Assembly (NCBI GenBank): GCA_013002175.1 | Contig: JABDKP010000077.1 | Span: 1 to 62,347 of the forward strand | DNA from: Ilumatobacter sp. | GTDB taxonomy: Bacteria; Actinomycetota; Acidimicrobiia; Acidimicrobiales; Ilumatobacteraceae | Reading direction: 5' to 3' | Length of the DNA stretch: 62,347 nucleotides | In this document: in pieces, positions 7,072-15,516 of the stretch | Position numbering within the stretch: position 1 is the first letter of the stretch | How the letters are laid out: the number at the start of each line of letters is the position of its first letter | Notes under the pieces: model-generated | The model's input: the letters and a program-made list of their open reading frames with translations, nothing else | Told to the model about the DNA's origin: nothing | The model's database searches: none | Made by a program: the position numbers and the translations under genes

Positions 7072-8394
7072 TCAGGTGGCGACTTCGAGGATCTTCACCG
7101 GCAGGACGCGCGGTCCACGGATCTGGCCGATGCTCCAGCTGACGTCACCGGCGAGCTCGAAGTGGGGGAAGCGGGCGACGAACTCCTCGATCGCGACGCG
7201 CAGTTCCAGCCGGGCGAGGTTCGAGCCGAGGCAGCGGTGGATGCCGAGACCGAACGCCGCATGCCGGTTGCTCTCGCGGTCGATCACGAACTGATCGGCG
7301 TCCTCGAAGAAGCGCGGGTCGCGGTTCGCGGCGGGGAACGGCAGCAGCACCCAGTCGTCCTTCTTCATCGGGCAGCCGTTGAAGTCGTGGTCCTTCGCGA
7401 CGAGCCGCGCCATCGTGACCGGCGCATACGCCCTGAGGAACTCCTCGACGGCGAACGTCATCACCTCGGGGTCGTCCTGCAGGCGCTGGCGGTCGTCGGG
7501 CGACTGCGCGAGGTGCCACAGCGACGACCCGATCGCCGACCAGGTGGTGTCGATGCCGGCGATCAGCAGCAGCACGATCGAACCGCGTACGTGCTCCGGC
7601 GACAACTTGTTGCCGTCCATCTCGACGTCGAGCAGGTACGACGTGAGGTCGTCCCGGGGGTTCTCGATGTGGTCGGCGACCTGCACGTCGAGATAGGCAT
7701 CGAGCTTCTGGAACGCGGCGCGCCGCTCCTCGGGGTCGGCGTTGATCAGCTCCAGGGTGTTGTGCACGAACTCGCGGAACAGGTCCTCGTCCTCCTCCGG
7801 GAAGCCGAGCATCCGCCCGATGACGTTGACCGGGATGTGCTGCGCGTACTGCACGGCCGCGTCGACGACGGTCTCGCGGGCGGTGACGTCACCCATCTTG
7901 TCGAGCAGCGCTCGGCACAGCGTGCGGACCTCACCTTCCCAGGGTTCGATCTGGCGCGGCGCGAACGGGGGAAGCAGCAGACGGCGGGCGAGGCCGTGGA
8001 ACGGTGGATCGCTCGAGATCGGCGGGACCGGCCCGATCGGCGCGGGGATCGCCTCGTCGCCGGGGCGCGCCACCGAGACGACGACCGCCCGGCTGGTGAA
8101 GTTCTCCGTGTCGTAGGCGACCTGGTTGACCGTCTCGTGCGTGATCGGCACCCACATCCCGCCGTAGCGGTCGGAATGTGCGACCGGGCAGCCGCCGTCG
8201 CGGAGGTCCTTCCACACCTCGGGCGCGTGCGCGTTGAAGTACGGGTCGCCGTGGTCGAAATCGGTCGCCCAGTCCGCCACCGGGCCGTAGTCCGCGGCGT
8301 CGTACGGCTCGCGCAACCACGTCAGCGCCCCGTTCGGGCTGTCCGCGAGTTCCAGCGGCTCGGCCGGGTCGATCGCGTCGGGTGTGTACGTCAT
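7072..8394 (-). CDS. Cytochrome P450
   Basis: A 440-residue soluble heme monooxygenase of the bacterial class I type. The I helix has LLIAGIDTTWSAIG, the ExxR motif is in AVEEFLRAYAPV, and the heme loop is AFGLGIHRCLGSN with axial ligand Cys388. The substrate cannot be predicted. A ferredoxin gene lies upstream, 22 bases away, and should be the electron donor; no ferredoxin reductase is nearby. The ATG at 8394 has GGAGCGGA as ribosome binding site. The stop codon coincides with the end of the tandem repeat array. Confidence 0.93.
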   Translation of the reverse strand: MTYTPDAIDPAEPLELADSPNGALTWLREPYDAADYGPVADWATDFDHGDPYFNAHAPEVWKDLRDGGCPVAHSDRYGGMWVPITHETVNQVAYDTENFTSRAVVVSVARPGDEAIPAPIGPVPPISSDPPFHGLARRLLLPPFAPRQIEPWEGEVRTLCRALLDKMGDVTARETVVDAAVQYAQHIPVNVIGRMLGFPEEDEDLFREFVHNTLELINADPEERRAAFQKLDAYLDVQVADHIENPRDDLTSYLLDVEMDGNKLSPEHVRGSIVLLLIAGIDTTWSAIGSSLWHLAQSPDDRQRLQDDPEVMTFAVEEFLRAYAPVTMARLVAKDHDFNGCPMKKDDWVLLPFPAANRDPRFFEDADQFVIDRESNRHAAFGLGIHRCLGSNLARLELRVAIEEFVARFPHFELAGDVSWSIGQIRGPRVLPVKILEVAT

Positions 8395-8416
8395 GGTTCC
8401 GCTCCGCTCGTGGGGT

Positions 8417-8611
8417 TCAGTCCGAGATCGTGATCGCGAACTCGGGACAGTTCGACGCGGCGAGTCGCGCCTTGTCCTCGAGGTCGGTCGGCACGTCGCC
8501 GTCGCCGATCAGCACGGCCTGGCCGTAGTCGTCGACATCGAACAGTTCGGGCGCCAACGCGTAGCAGCGGTTGTGACCCTGGCACTTCTCGGCATCGAGG
8601 TGTACTCGCAT
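8417..8611 (-). CDS. Ferredoxin for the P450, CxxHxxC type
   Basis: A 64-residue ferredoxin starting MRVHLDAEKCQGHNRC and ending in NCPEFAITISD. The cluster ligands are spaced CxxHxxC...CP, so the second Cys of the classical motif is His. This variant is typical of P450-linked ferredoxins of actinobacteria and holds a [3Fe-4S] or modified cluster. I placed the start at 8611 because TATGGT (8624-8619, minus strand) ends 7 bases before that ATG; an upstream in-frame start at 8638 would include this element. Co-transcribed with the P450. Confidence 0.85.
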   Translation of the reverse strand: MRVHLDAEKCQGHNRCYALAPELFDVDDYGQAVLIGDGDVPTDLEDKARLAASNCPEFAITISD

Positions 8612-8667
8612 GCCGACGACCATAGGGGCCATGATCACCCGGTGACCACCCGTGCGCGCACTTTTGT

Positions 8668-8678
8668 GAACACTGTTC
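8668..8678. promoter_or_regulatory. Palindrome over the yaaA promoter
   Basis: GAACACTGTTC is a perfect 5+1+5 inverted repeat ending 2 bases before the yaaA ATG. It covers the presumed -10 element AACACT (8669-8674). A repressor bound there would block transcription. It is not the usual actinobacterial LexA box, which has four bases between GAAC and GTTC. Confidence 0.35.
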
Positions 8679-8680
8679 CA

Positions 8681-9370
8681 ATGCTGCTGTTGCCGCCCTC
8701 GGAGGGCAAGGCTCCCGGCGGCTCGACGCGCGGTGCGTCCGGCCCCTGGGACCCCGCTGCCGGCGCGTTCGGGCGACTCGGCCCCCAGCGCGCAGCGGTG
8801 GCGGACGCCCTCGAAGGGCTCGACGGTGGTGACGAGCGATTGCTCGGGGCTCGCGGCGACAACCTCGCACGGGCACAGACCGCCAACGCGTCACTCCGGG
8901 GGTCGCCCACGCTGCCCGCGTGGCGGCGGTACACCGGGGTCGTCTGGGAACACCTCGACCCGGCCACCCTGCCCCCGGCCGCCCGCCGGAAGATCGTCGT
9001 CGTGTCCGGTCTGCTCGGGTTGGCGCGCGCCGACGACCGCATCCCCGACTACCGGCTGAAGATGAGCGCGAGTCCATCGCCGCTCGGCAAGCTGTCGACG
9101 TGGTGGCGCGGCGAACTCTCCGCCGTCCTCAATGCGGCGGCCCGCCGCCGGGTCGTCATCGACCTGCTGCCGAACGAGCATCGTGCAGCGTGGACGCCCG
9201 CCGTGCCGGACGGCGTCCGCGTCACGTTCGTCGAACGGCACGGCGCCCCGGGAGGGCACTTCGCCAAAGCGGCCAAGGGCCGCTTCGCGCGCGCCGTGCT
9301 CACCGAGGGGCTCGGCGCGCTCGACACCTGGCGCGACGAACGGTTCGAGCTGTCGATCAGCCCGCTCTGA
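8681..9370 (+). CDS. yaaA: YaaA-family peroxide stress protein
   Basis: A 229-residue DUF328/UPF0246 protein. The opening MLLLPPSEGKAPGG is the family signature; GLLGLARADDRIPDYRLKMSASP and WWRGELSAVL follow in the expected order. E. coli YaaA lowers free iron and protects DNA during hydrogen peroxide stress. The ATG at 8681 starts the conserved block; longer upstream frames only add unrelated residues. The last 14 bases overlap the end of the convergent MFS gene. Confidence 0.85.
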   Translation: MLLLPPSEGKAPGGSTRGASGPWDPAAGAFGRLGPQRAAVADALEGLDGGDERLLGARGDNLARAQTANASLRGSPTLPAWRRYTGVVWEHLDPATLPPAARRKIVVVSGLLGLARADDRIPDYRLKMSASPSPLGKLSTWWRGELSAVLNAAARRRVVIDLLPNEHRAAWTPAVPDGVRVTFVERHGAPGGHFAKAAKGRFARAVLTEGLGALDTWRDERFELSISPL

Positions 9371-10571
9371 CCCGGCCCGCTCCGGCCAGGTCGGAGTGGC
9401 GCCGTGCGACGGCGATCGCCAGGAATCCGGCCGCACACGGCAGCGTGACGAGCGCTGTTGCCGTGCCGACCGACAGGCGCGACGCCGCGAGCACGCCGAC
9501 GACCGTCGGGACGACGAGGCCGGTGATGCGCGATCCGGCCGACATCCAGCCGAGCCCGGCGCCACGCCGGCCCGGGAGCTGAGCGGCGTCGTCGTACAGC
9601 TTCGGGAAGAACGTGGCGATGCCGACGCCGGCGATCGTGTAACCCGCCAGCACGATCCACCGGTTCGGCGCGAACCCCGCCCCTGCGAGGCCCAGTGTCG
9701 ACACGATGATTGCCAGGCGGAACATCGGCTCGTTCCCGATCAGTGACTGTACGAAGTCGCCCCCGAGGCGGCCGACGGTCATCCCGACCGTGAACGCGAC
9801 GTAGCCCAGCCCGGCGAAACCGGCGGTCGCGCCCAGGTCCTCGCTGAGCCGGAACGCGGCCCAGTCGCTGGACACGATCTCGACGGTCACGGCGAGACCC
9901 CCGGACACCGCCAGCAGTACCAGCCCGAGGCGCATCGAGCGGTCGCGGGCCGGACGCGTCTCGGCCGGCGGAACGGCGCGATGCTCGTCGGTGCGGAGCA
10001 GACCGCGGGCGACGAACACGACACTGGCGAGGAGGATGACCGCGACCGCCGTCAGGTGGGCGGCCAGTGACACTCCGGCCGCGGCGAGCCGGGCGGCCAC
10101 CAGACCGCCGATGACCGTGCCGAAGCTCCACAATCCGTGCAGCCGGTTCATCACGGGCATGTGCCGGCGCGCGCTCAGCCACGAGCCCTGGAGATTCATC
10201 GCGATGTCGACGACGACGTCGAAGAACGCCATCAACCCGTACCCGAGCACGAACACGAGCGGGACGGTTGCGACGCCGATCAGCGGAACCGATGCGACGA
10301 GCACGAATGCCCCGCCGACGAGCACCGCTCGCGTCCCGAACCGCTCGATCAGCGGCGACGCCGCGACGCTGCCGAGCAGCCCGACGACCAGGGCGATCGT
10401 GATCAGGAATCCGAGCGTGTCGAGGCTGACGCCGATGCGCTCGCGGATCTCGGGCAGGCGCGGGATGAACGACGCGAACACTGCCCCGTTGACGAAGAAC
10501 TGGACGGCGACCGACCACAGTGCGCGCCGGTCGGCGGCGCCGAACTCGGTCGGCGCTCCCGGCTCAGTCAC
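9357..10571 (-). CDS. MFS transporter
   Basis: A 404-residue integral membrane protein with about 12 hydrophobic segments. The first loop has ASPLIERFGTRAVLVGG, a degenerate form of the MFS loop 2-3 motif, and RLHGLWSFGTVIGG lies in helix 5. Such short transporters resemble the YbjJ/fucose-permease-like branch, but the substrate is unknown. The GTG at 10571 follows TAGCTT (10583-10578, minus strand) by 6 bases, consistent with a leaderless message. Its 3' end overlaps yaaA by 14 bases. Confidence 0.85.
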   Translation of the reverse strand: MTEPGAPTEFGAADRRALWSVAVQFFVNGAVFASFIPRLPEIRERIGVSLDTLGFLITIALVVGLLGSVAASPLIERFGTRAVLVGGAFVLVASVPLIGVATVPLVFVLGYGLMAFFDVVVDIAMNLQGSWLSARRHMPVMNRLHGLWSFGTVIGGLVAARLAAAGVSLAAHLTAVAVILLASVVFVARGLLRTDEHRAVPPAETRPARDRSMRLGLVLLAVSGGLAVTVEIVSSDWAAFRLSEDLGATAGFAGLGYVAFTVGMTVGRLGGDFVQSLIGNEPMFRLAIIVSTLGLAGAGFAPNRWIVLAGYTIAGVGIATFFPKLYDDAAQLPGRRGAGLGWMSAGSRITGLVVPTVVGVLAASRLSVGTATALVTLPCAAGFLAIAVARRHSDLAGAGRVRAG

Positions 10572-10606
10572 AGCCGCAAGCTAGCGCCGCGACCCTCGCG
10601 CGCCCC

Positions 10607-11887
10607 TCAGGCCGGCGTAGCGAGCCCGACGAGTCGTTCGAGGGCGTCATCGAGGCTGACGTCGATGACCGCGGCGATCGGGCCGGCCTCACCGGCGGCG
10701 ACTGCGAGCGGCCCGCCGCGGACGGTCCCGACCGTGAGCACGATCACGTCGGCGTCGGCGTCGACCGCCCGGCACACCGTCGCCTTCGCGATCACCCTCC
10801 ACACGTTGTCGATGCGGGTCAGCCCGGGCCTCGCAGGGGTGTTGACGCCCCCGAGTTCGAACAGCCGGAGGCGACCGTCGGGTCCGTGCCCACGGAAGCT
10901 CATCGTGACACCGGGCGACACGCGGGCCGCCTCCTCGAGGTCGGTGTAGCCCGCGTCGCCGAGGATCGTCCTGGCGATGTCCTTGAGCGTGCGGGTGTCG
11001 GGGAGCTCTCGCGTCGCCATCGACTCGACCCGCTCGCGCGCCTGGTCGACGTACTCACGGTCGGTGTCGTACCCGACATAGCGCCGACCCGTGTTCTGCG
11101 CGGCGACCGCGGTCGTCCCGGACCCCATGAACGGGTCGAGCACGACGTCGCCGGCGTACGTGAACAGGTGCAGGCATCGTTCGACCAGTGCAACCGGGAA
11201 CGGGGCCGGGTGGCCGACGCGGGTCGCGCTCTCTGCGGGGATCTCCCACACGTCGAGCGTCGCTTCCATGAACTCGTCGCCAGGGACGGTCGCCACGCGG
11301 TCGGCACCCTGACCGACGCGGTCGAATCGGCCCTTGCTCGCGATGATCAGGCGCTCGGTCGTGTCGCGCAACACCGGGTTGGCGGGCGACTGGTACGAGC
11401 CCCACGCGCACGAGCCGCTCGCGCCGCGCTGCTTCTGCCAGACGACTTCACCGCGGAGCAACAAGCGCAGGTCGTCCTGGAGGATCGTCGTCACGTCGGC
11501 GGCGAGATTGCGGTACGGGCGCCGGCCGAGATTCGCGACGTTGATCGCGATCCGCCCGCCGGGCTCGAGCGCCCTGACGCACTCGCCGAAGACGTCGCGC
11601 AGCATCGTCAGGTACTCGATGTAATCGCCCGGGATGTGCCCTTCGCCCAGCGCCGTCTCGTACTCCTTGCCGGCGAAATAGGGCGGCGAGGTGACGACCA
11701 TCGCCACCGACGCGTCGGGCACGGCGGACATGTCGCGGGCGTCGCCGACGTGGATCACATCGAGCTCGCCAGAGGATCCGACGACGTCGTCGTCGCTGAT
11801 CTCCGGTGGGGCGAAGCGGCGGTAGAAATCCGACGAGTCGTGCGACTCGCGCTTGCTGACGCCGAAGGCGGAGGTCGAGGTTCCCAT
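10607..11887 (-). CDS. Orphan beta-type DNA methyltransferase (N4-cytosine or N6-adenine)
   Basis: A 426-residue site-specific DNA methyltransferase with permuted motifs: catalytic motif IV TSPPY (66-70) comes before the SAM-binding motif DPFMGSGTT (251-259). TSPPY is common in N4-cytosine enzymes but does not exclude N6-adenine. After about residue 300 a C-terminal domain (RLRLFELGGVNTPARPGLTRIDNVWRV and on) extends beyond the catalytic core and may aid target recognition; I do not recognise it firmly. No restriction endonuclease gene is adjacent, so it is probably a solitary, regulatory methylase. Its ATG shares one base with the stop of a 23-codon upstream ORF. Confidence 0.85.
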   Translation of the reverse strand: MGTSTSAFGVSKRESHDSSDFYRRFAPPEISDDDVVGSSGELDVIHVGDARDMSAVPDASVAMVVTSPPYFAGKEYETALGEGHIPGDYIEYLTMLRDVFGECVRALEPGGRIAINVANLGRRPYRNLAADVTTILQDDLRLLLRGEVVWQKQRGASGSCAWGSYQSPANPVLRDTTERLIIASKGRFDRVGQGADRVATVPGDEFMEATLDVWEIPAESATRVGHPAPFPVALVERCLHLFTYAGDVVLDPFMGSGTTAVAAQNTGRRYVGYDTDREYVDQARERVESMATRELPDTRTLKDIARTILGDAGYTDLEEAARVSPGVTMSFRGHGPDGRLRLFELGGVNTPARPGLTRIDNVWRVIAKATVCRAVDADADVIVLTVGTVRGGPLAVAAGEAGPIAAVIDVSLDDALERLVGLATPA

Positions 11888-11958
11888 CAGCCGCCCCGTC
11901 CGGCTCGCCGTACTCGTGCACTTGCGCGCGGCGCGAAGACGTCCCCAACACGTGCCAT
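11887..11958 (-). CDS. 23-residue upstream ORF coupled to the methyltransferase
   Basis: An ATG at 11958-11956 opens a 24-codon frame (23 residues plus stop) whose TGA (11889-11887) overlaps the methyltransferase ATG as TGATG. The peptide starts MARVGDVFAPRASARV and is Arg- and Gly-rich. A -10-like TAGAAT ends exactly 6 bases upstream of its ATG, so this ORF, not the methyltransferase, would sit at the 5' end of a leaderless mRNA. It may be a coupling leader that feeds ribosomes to the main gene by termination-reinitiation. Confidence 0.5.
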   Translation of the reverse strand: MARVGDVFAPRASARVRRAGRGG

Positions 11959-11964
11959 CGGCAG

Positions 11965-11970
11965 ATTCTA
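11965..11970 (-). promoter_or_regulatory. -10 element TAGAAT before the methylase leader ORF
   Basis: TAGAAT on the minus strand ends 6 bases before the ATG of the 23-residue ORF. This spacing is the one seen repeatedly in this window for presumed leaderless starts. Confidence 0.5.
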
Positions 11971-12031
11971 GGGCACGATCGCGCGGCGAGTGGTCGATCT
12001 TCGCGCGGGCGGCGCGAAACTCGGTCCGTCG

Positions 12032-13435
12032 TCAGCGCACGACGTCGGCGTGGTGGACGCAGCCGCCGCCGCGTTCCTTGGCGACATACATCGCACGGTC
12101 GGCGACGACGATCGCCTTCTGGAGCGAGCGCGGCTCGCCGCGGGCATCCTCGCCGCCGGCGATGCCGACCGACGCGCCGATCCGGACGCGGTGCTCGCGG
12201 CAGTCGAACGGTGCGGTGATCCGTTCGACGATCCGATCGGCGAGCCGCAGCAGATCGTTCGGACGATTCGCCTGACGGTCGCACACCACGATGAACTCGT
12301 CCCCGCCGGTGCGGTACACGGCGTCGCTGTGGCGAACCGCCTCGGAGATCCTGCGGCCGACCTGGGCGATCACCTCGTCGCCCACGTCGTGTCCGAACGT
12401 GTCGTTGACCGTCTTGAAGTGGTCGAGATCGATGAAGAGCACATCGGGGTGCGCCCGCTCGAGCGAGATCCGATCGTTCAGCGACGCTCGGTTGCCGACA
12501 CCGGTCAGCGCGTCACGATGGGCGGCGTACTCGAGCTCGCGGCGGTGGTACGCCTGTTCCAGCGCGAGGTGCGCAAGCCTGACCGACTCGCCGATGTGCA
12601 CCTCCTGGTTGCCGCTCACCGGGGCCGTGGTGAAGCGCCACACGATGAACACGGCGACGACATCCCCGTCGGAGGCGAAGACGGGGCGAACCCACGCTGC
12701 GGGCAGGCCGGCCATCGCCATCTCCGCGCCGGTCCTCGCGTCGACTGCGCCCGACCCCGAGTCGATGACGTCCTGCGCGGTGCCCTGCACGAGGCACCGC
12801 CGCCACGGCGTTGCGAACGCGTTGATCAGCTCGTTCGACAGCGGCCAGTCGCCGATCAGCCGGAAGCGTTCTTCGTCGGTGGCACTGGTCGGCTCGGCAA
12901 CGAGCACCGTGCCGATGCCGTCGAGGGGTGCAGCCCGGCCGGCCGACGCGATCGCACCGAGCGTGCGGTCGAGCGGCTCATCCGAGGCAACCGCAGACAT
13001 CGCGGTTGCGAGCACGTCGCGCACGCTCTCGGCGGTGAGCGTGATGATGTACCCGTCGACACCGAGGTCGGGCGGTGTCTCGTACGCCCAGAACTGGGTG
13101 TAGTGCCGTTCGCCGGCGGCGTCGACATAGCGGATCCTGGTCGGGCCCATCAGCGCGCCGCGGAAGTGTTCGCCGTCACCGAGCATGCCGAGCGCGTCGT
13201 CGACGTCGCTCGGATCGATGAAGTCGAGCGCGGAGCGGCCGACGAAGTCTTCGTGCGGGACACCGATCAGGTCGATCAGCCGGTCATTGGCGAGCACGAC
13301 GAATCCACTGCGGTCGATCACGAACATCGCGACCGGCATCACGTTCAGCAGCAGCACGATGTCACCCGCGAAGTCCGCGAGCGTGCCACCCGCGCCGGCG
13401 GGCGCCGAACAGTCCTGCAGTGCCTTCCCGCTCAC
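12032..13435 (-). CDS. PAS-GGDEF diguanylate cyclase
   Basis: A 467-residue cytoplasmic protein. An N-terminal PAS domain (about 25-140, with VIDRSGFVVLANDRLIDLIG) is followed by a middle region without clear assignment and a C-terminal GGDEF domain. The active site is GGDEF at 377-381, and the inhibitory product-binding site RHSD at 368-371 is at the right distance, so the enzyme should make cyclic di-GMP with feedback control. FIDLDHFKTVNDTFGHDVGD is also intact. No transmembrane segment is evident. A second cyclase of similar design lies at 28941-30272. The start is GTG. Confidence 0.88.
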   Translation of the reverse strand: MSGKALQDCSAPAGAGGTLADFAGDIVLLLNVMPVAMFVIDRSGFVVLANDRLIDLIGVPHEDFVGRSALDFIDPSDVDDALGMLGDGEHFRGALMGPTRIRYVDAAGERHYTQFWAYETPPDLGVDGYIITLTAESVRDVLATAMSAVASDEPLDRTLGAIASAGRAAPLDGIGTVLVAEPTSATDEERFRLIGDWPLSNELINAFATPWRRCLVQGTAQDVIDSGSGAVDARTGAEMAMAGLPAAWVRPVFASDGDVVAVFIVWRFTTAPVSGNQEVHIGESVRLAHLALEQAYHRRELEYAAHRDALTGVGNRASLNDRISLERAHPDVLFIDLDHFKTVNDTFGHDVGDEVIAQVGRRISEAVRHSDAVYRTGGDEFIVVCDRQANRPNDLLRLADRIVERITAPFDCREHRVRIGASVGIAGGEDARGEPRSLQKAIVVADRAMYVAKERGGGCVHHADVVR

Positions 13436-13494
13436 AGGATGTCATCGGCCGGACCGACGATCACCTTGAGTCGTCGGCTACCGTTTTCCGTGAG

Positions 13495-15441
13495 ATGGCC
13501 TACCGATATCTGTGGACGCCACTGCGACTCGGGCCGGTCGAGACACGGAACCGGATCGTGTTCTCCGCGCACTTGACGAACTACGCCCGTGACGGCCTGC
13601 CCACCGATCAGCATGCCGCGTACTACGCCGATCGCGCCGCCGGTGGGACCGGGCTGATCGTCACCGAGGAGCACTCCACCCATCCGACCGACTGGCCGTA
13701 CGAGAAGCTGATCCACGGGTTCCACCGCGACGTGATCCCGGGCTACCGCGCGATCACCGAGGCCGTCCATCGCCATCGGACCCCGATCTTCGCTCAGATC
13801 AACCACAACGGGGGCCAGGCGTCGTCGATGTACTCGCGGCTTCCGGTGTGGGCGCCCTCGGCAGTGGCCGACCCATTGTTCCGCGAGGTCCCCAAAGCGG
13901 TGTCTGCAGCGGAGATCGACGAGATCGTGGCCGGCTATGCGACCGTCGCAGAACACTGCGCTGAGGGCGGCTTCGACGGCATCGAGCTGCAGTGCTCGCA
14001 CTCATCGATCGTCAGGGGATTCCTCTCCCCTGCGACGAACCGCCGCACCGACGAGTACGGAGGATCGCTGGAGCATCGCGCCCGGATCCTGCTCGACATC
14101 GTCGATGCCGTGCGCGCCGTCATCGGCAACCGGCTGGCGCTGGGGGTCAGGATCTGCGGAGACGAACTGATCGACCGGGGCACGACGATCGACGATGCCG
14201 TGCGGGTCGCCGAGATCGTCGAGCAGACCGGGCAGGTCGACTACATCAACACCTCGATCGGCGTCGCCACGGCGAGCCTGTTCATGATCGAGGCGTCGAT
14301 GCACATTCCCCCCGGATATGCGATGTTCATCCCGTCCGCGATCCGCAAGGCCGTCGACCTGCCCGTGGTGGGCGTGGGCCGTTTCAAGGACCCGCTGCAG
14401 GCCGAGCGGGCGCTCGCCGAGGGCCACTGCGACCTGGTCGGCGTCGTCCGGGGCCAGATCGCCGATGCCGACTTCGCGGCGAAGGCCCGCGCCGGCGCCA
14501 CCGACGAGACGCGGCTGTGCCTGTCGTGCAATCAGGAGTGCGTCGGTCGGATGGGTCTCAATCGGTGGCTCGGCTGCATCGAGAACCCGCGCACCGGCCG
14601 CGAGTCGCTCGGCGTCGGAGCGATCCGCCCGACGCGGCGAACCCGCAACGTGGTCGTCGTCGGGGCGGGCCCGGGTGGGCTCCAGGCCGCGATCGCCGCG
14701 CGCCGCAACGGCCATGCCGTGACGGTGTACGAACGTGAGCCCGAGGCCGGCGGGCAGGTGCGCATCGCGGCGTCGGTGCCGAACCGCGCCGAGTTCGGCG
14801 ACATGATCCGCAATCAACTCGCCGAGTGCCGTCGCCTCGGCGTGACGATCGAGTACGGCGTCGGCGTCTGGCCCGGCCTGATCGACGAGCTCCGACCCGA
14901 TCACGTGGTGGTCGCGACCGGCTCGGAACCGGCTCGGCCGTACTGGGCGCCTCCCGAGGCGGCCAACGTCGCGGACGTACGAGCGGTCCTCGACGGATCG
15001 GTCGCGCCGTTCGGGGACGTCGTCGTGATCGACGAGCTCGGCTTCCACCAGGCCACCTCGACCGCCGAGGTGCTGGCCGGCCGGGGTTGCACCGTCGAGA
15101 TCATCACGCCCGGCATGGTCGTCGGTCAGGACCTCGGGATCACGCTCGACATGGAGAACTGGTGGATCAGGGCCGGCGAGCAGGGCATCGTCCAGTCGAC
15201 CGACCTCGTGCCGGTCGGCCTCGACGGCGGGACCCTGACGCTGCTGCATCATCCGACCGGCGTCAACGAGACGCGCCGACCGGATTGGATCGTGCTCGCG
15301 GTCCCCGCCCATCCGGTCGAGTGGCTCTATCACGACCTGTGCGCCGCGGGCGTCAGCGTCGAGCGGGTCGGCGACTGCGTCGCACCGCGCCGCGCCCACA
15401 GCGCCGTCATCGAGGGCGAGCGGGTGGGGGCCGCGATCTGA
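13495..15441 (+). CDS. FMN/FAD/Fe-S old-yellow-enzyme-family oxidoreductase, mycofactocin-type
   Basis: A 648-residue flavoprotein of the 2,4-dienoyl-CoA reductase (FadH)/trimethylamine dehydrogenase layout. Residues 1-330 are an OYE barrel (NRIVFSAHLTNYARDGLP, QINHNGGQASSMY). Cys342, Cys345, Cys349 and Cys361 (CLSCNQECVGRMG...C) bind a [4Fe-4S] cluster. A second half begins with the dinucleotide motif VVVVGAGPGGLQ (386-397). From memory, the barrel sequence closely resembles the family called mycofactocin system FadH/OYE oxidoreductase 2, which fits the mycofactocin genes about 7 kb downstream. TACCGT (13479-13484) lies 10 bases before the ATG. Substrate unknown. Confidence 0.85.
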   Translation: MAYRYLWTPLRLGPVETRNRIVFSAHLTNYARDGLPTDQHAAYYADRAAGGTGLIVTEEHSTHPTDWPYEKLIHGFHRDVIPGYRAITEAVHRHRTPIFAQINHNGGQASSMYSRLPVWAPSAVADPLFREVPKAVSAAEIDEIVAGYATVAEHCAEGGFDGIELQCSHSSIVRGFLSPATNRRTDEYGGSLEHRARILLDIVDAVRAVIGNRLALGVRICGDELIDRGTTIDDAVRVAEIVEQTGQVDYINTSIGVATASLFMIEASMHIPPGYAMFIPSAIRKAVDLPVVGVGRFKDPLQAERALAEGHCDLVGVVRGQIADADFAAKARAGATDETRLCLSCNQECVGRMGLNRWLGCIENPRTGRESLGVGAIRPTRRTRNVVVVGAGPGGLQAAIAARRNGHAVTVYEREPEAGGQVRIAASVPNRAEFGDMIRNQLAECRRLGVTIEYGVGVWPGLIDELRPDHVVVATGSEPARPYWAPPEAANVADVRAVLDGSVAPFGDVVVIDELGFHQATSTAEVLAGRGCTVEIITPGMVVGQDLGITLDMENWWIRAGEQGIVQSTDLVPVGLDGGTLTLLHHPTGVNETRRPDWIVLAVPAHPVEWLYHDLCAAGVSVERVGDCVAPRRAHSAVIEGERVGAAI

Positions 15442-15516
15442 CGACAATCCACGCCTCGCCCGGCGATGCTCAAGACTCCCGCAAGTCACCCTCAAGCGAA
15501 CTGCAAGGATCGACCC

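Noticed and set aside
8668-8678. LexA/SOS box
   Set aside because: GAAC and GTTC are three bases apart; the actinobacterial box needs four. Kept only as an unassigned palindrome.
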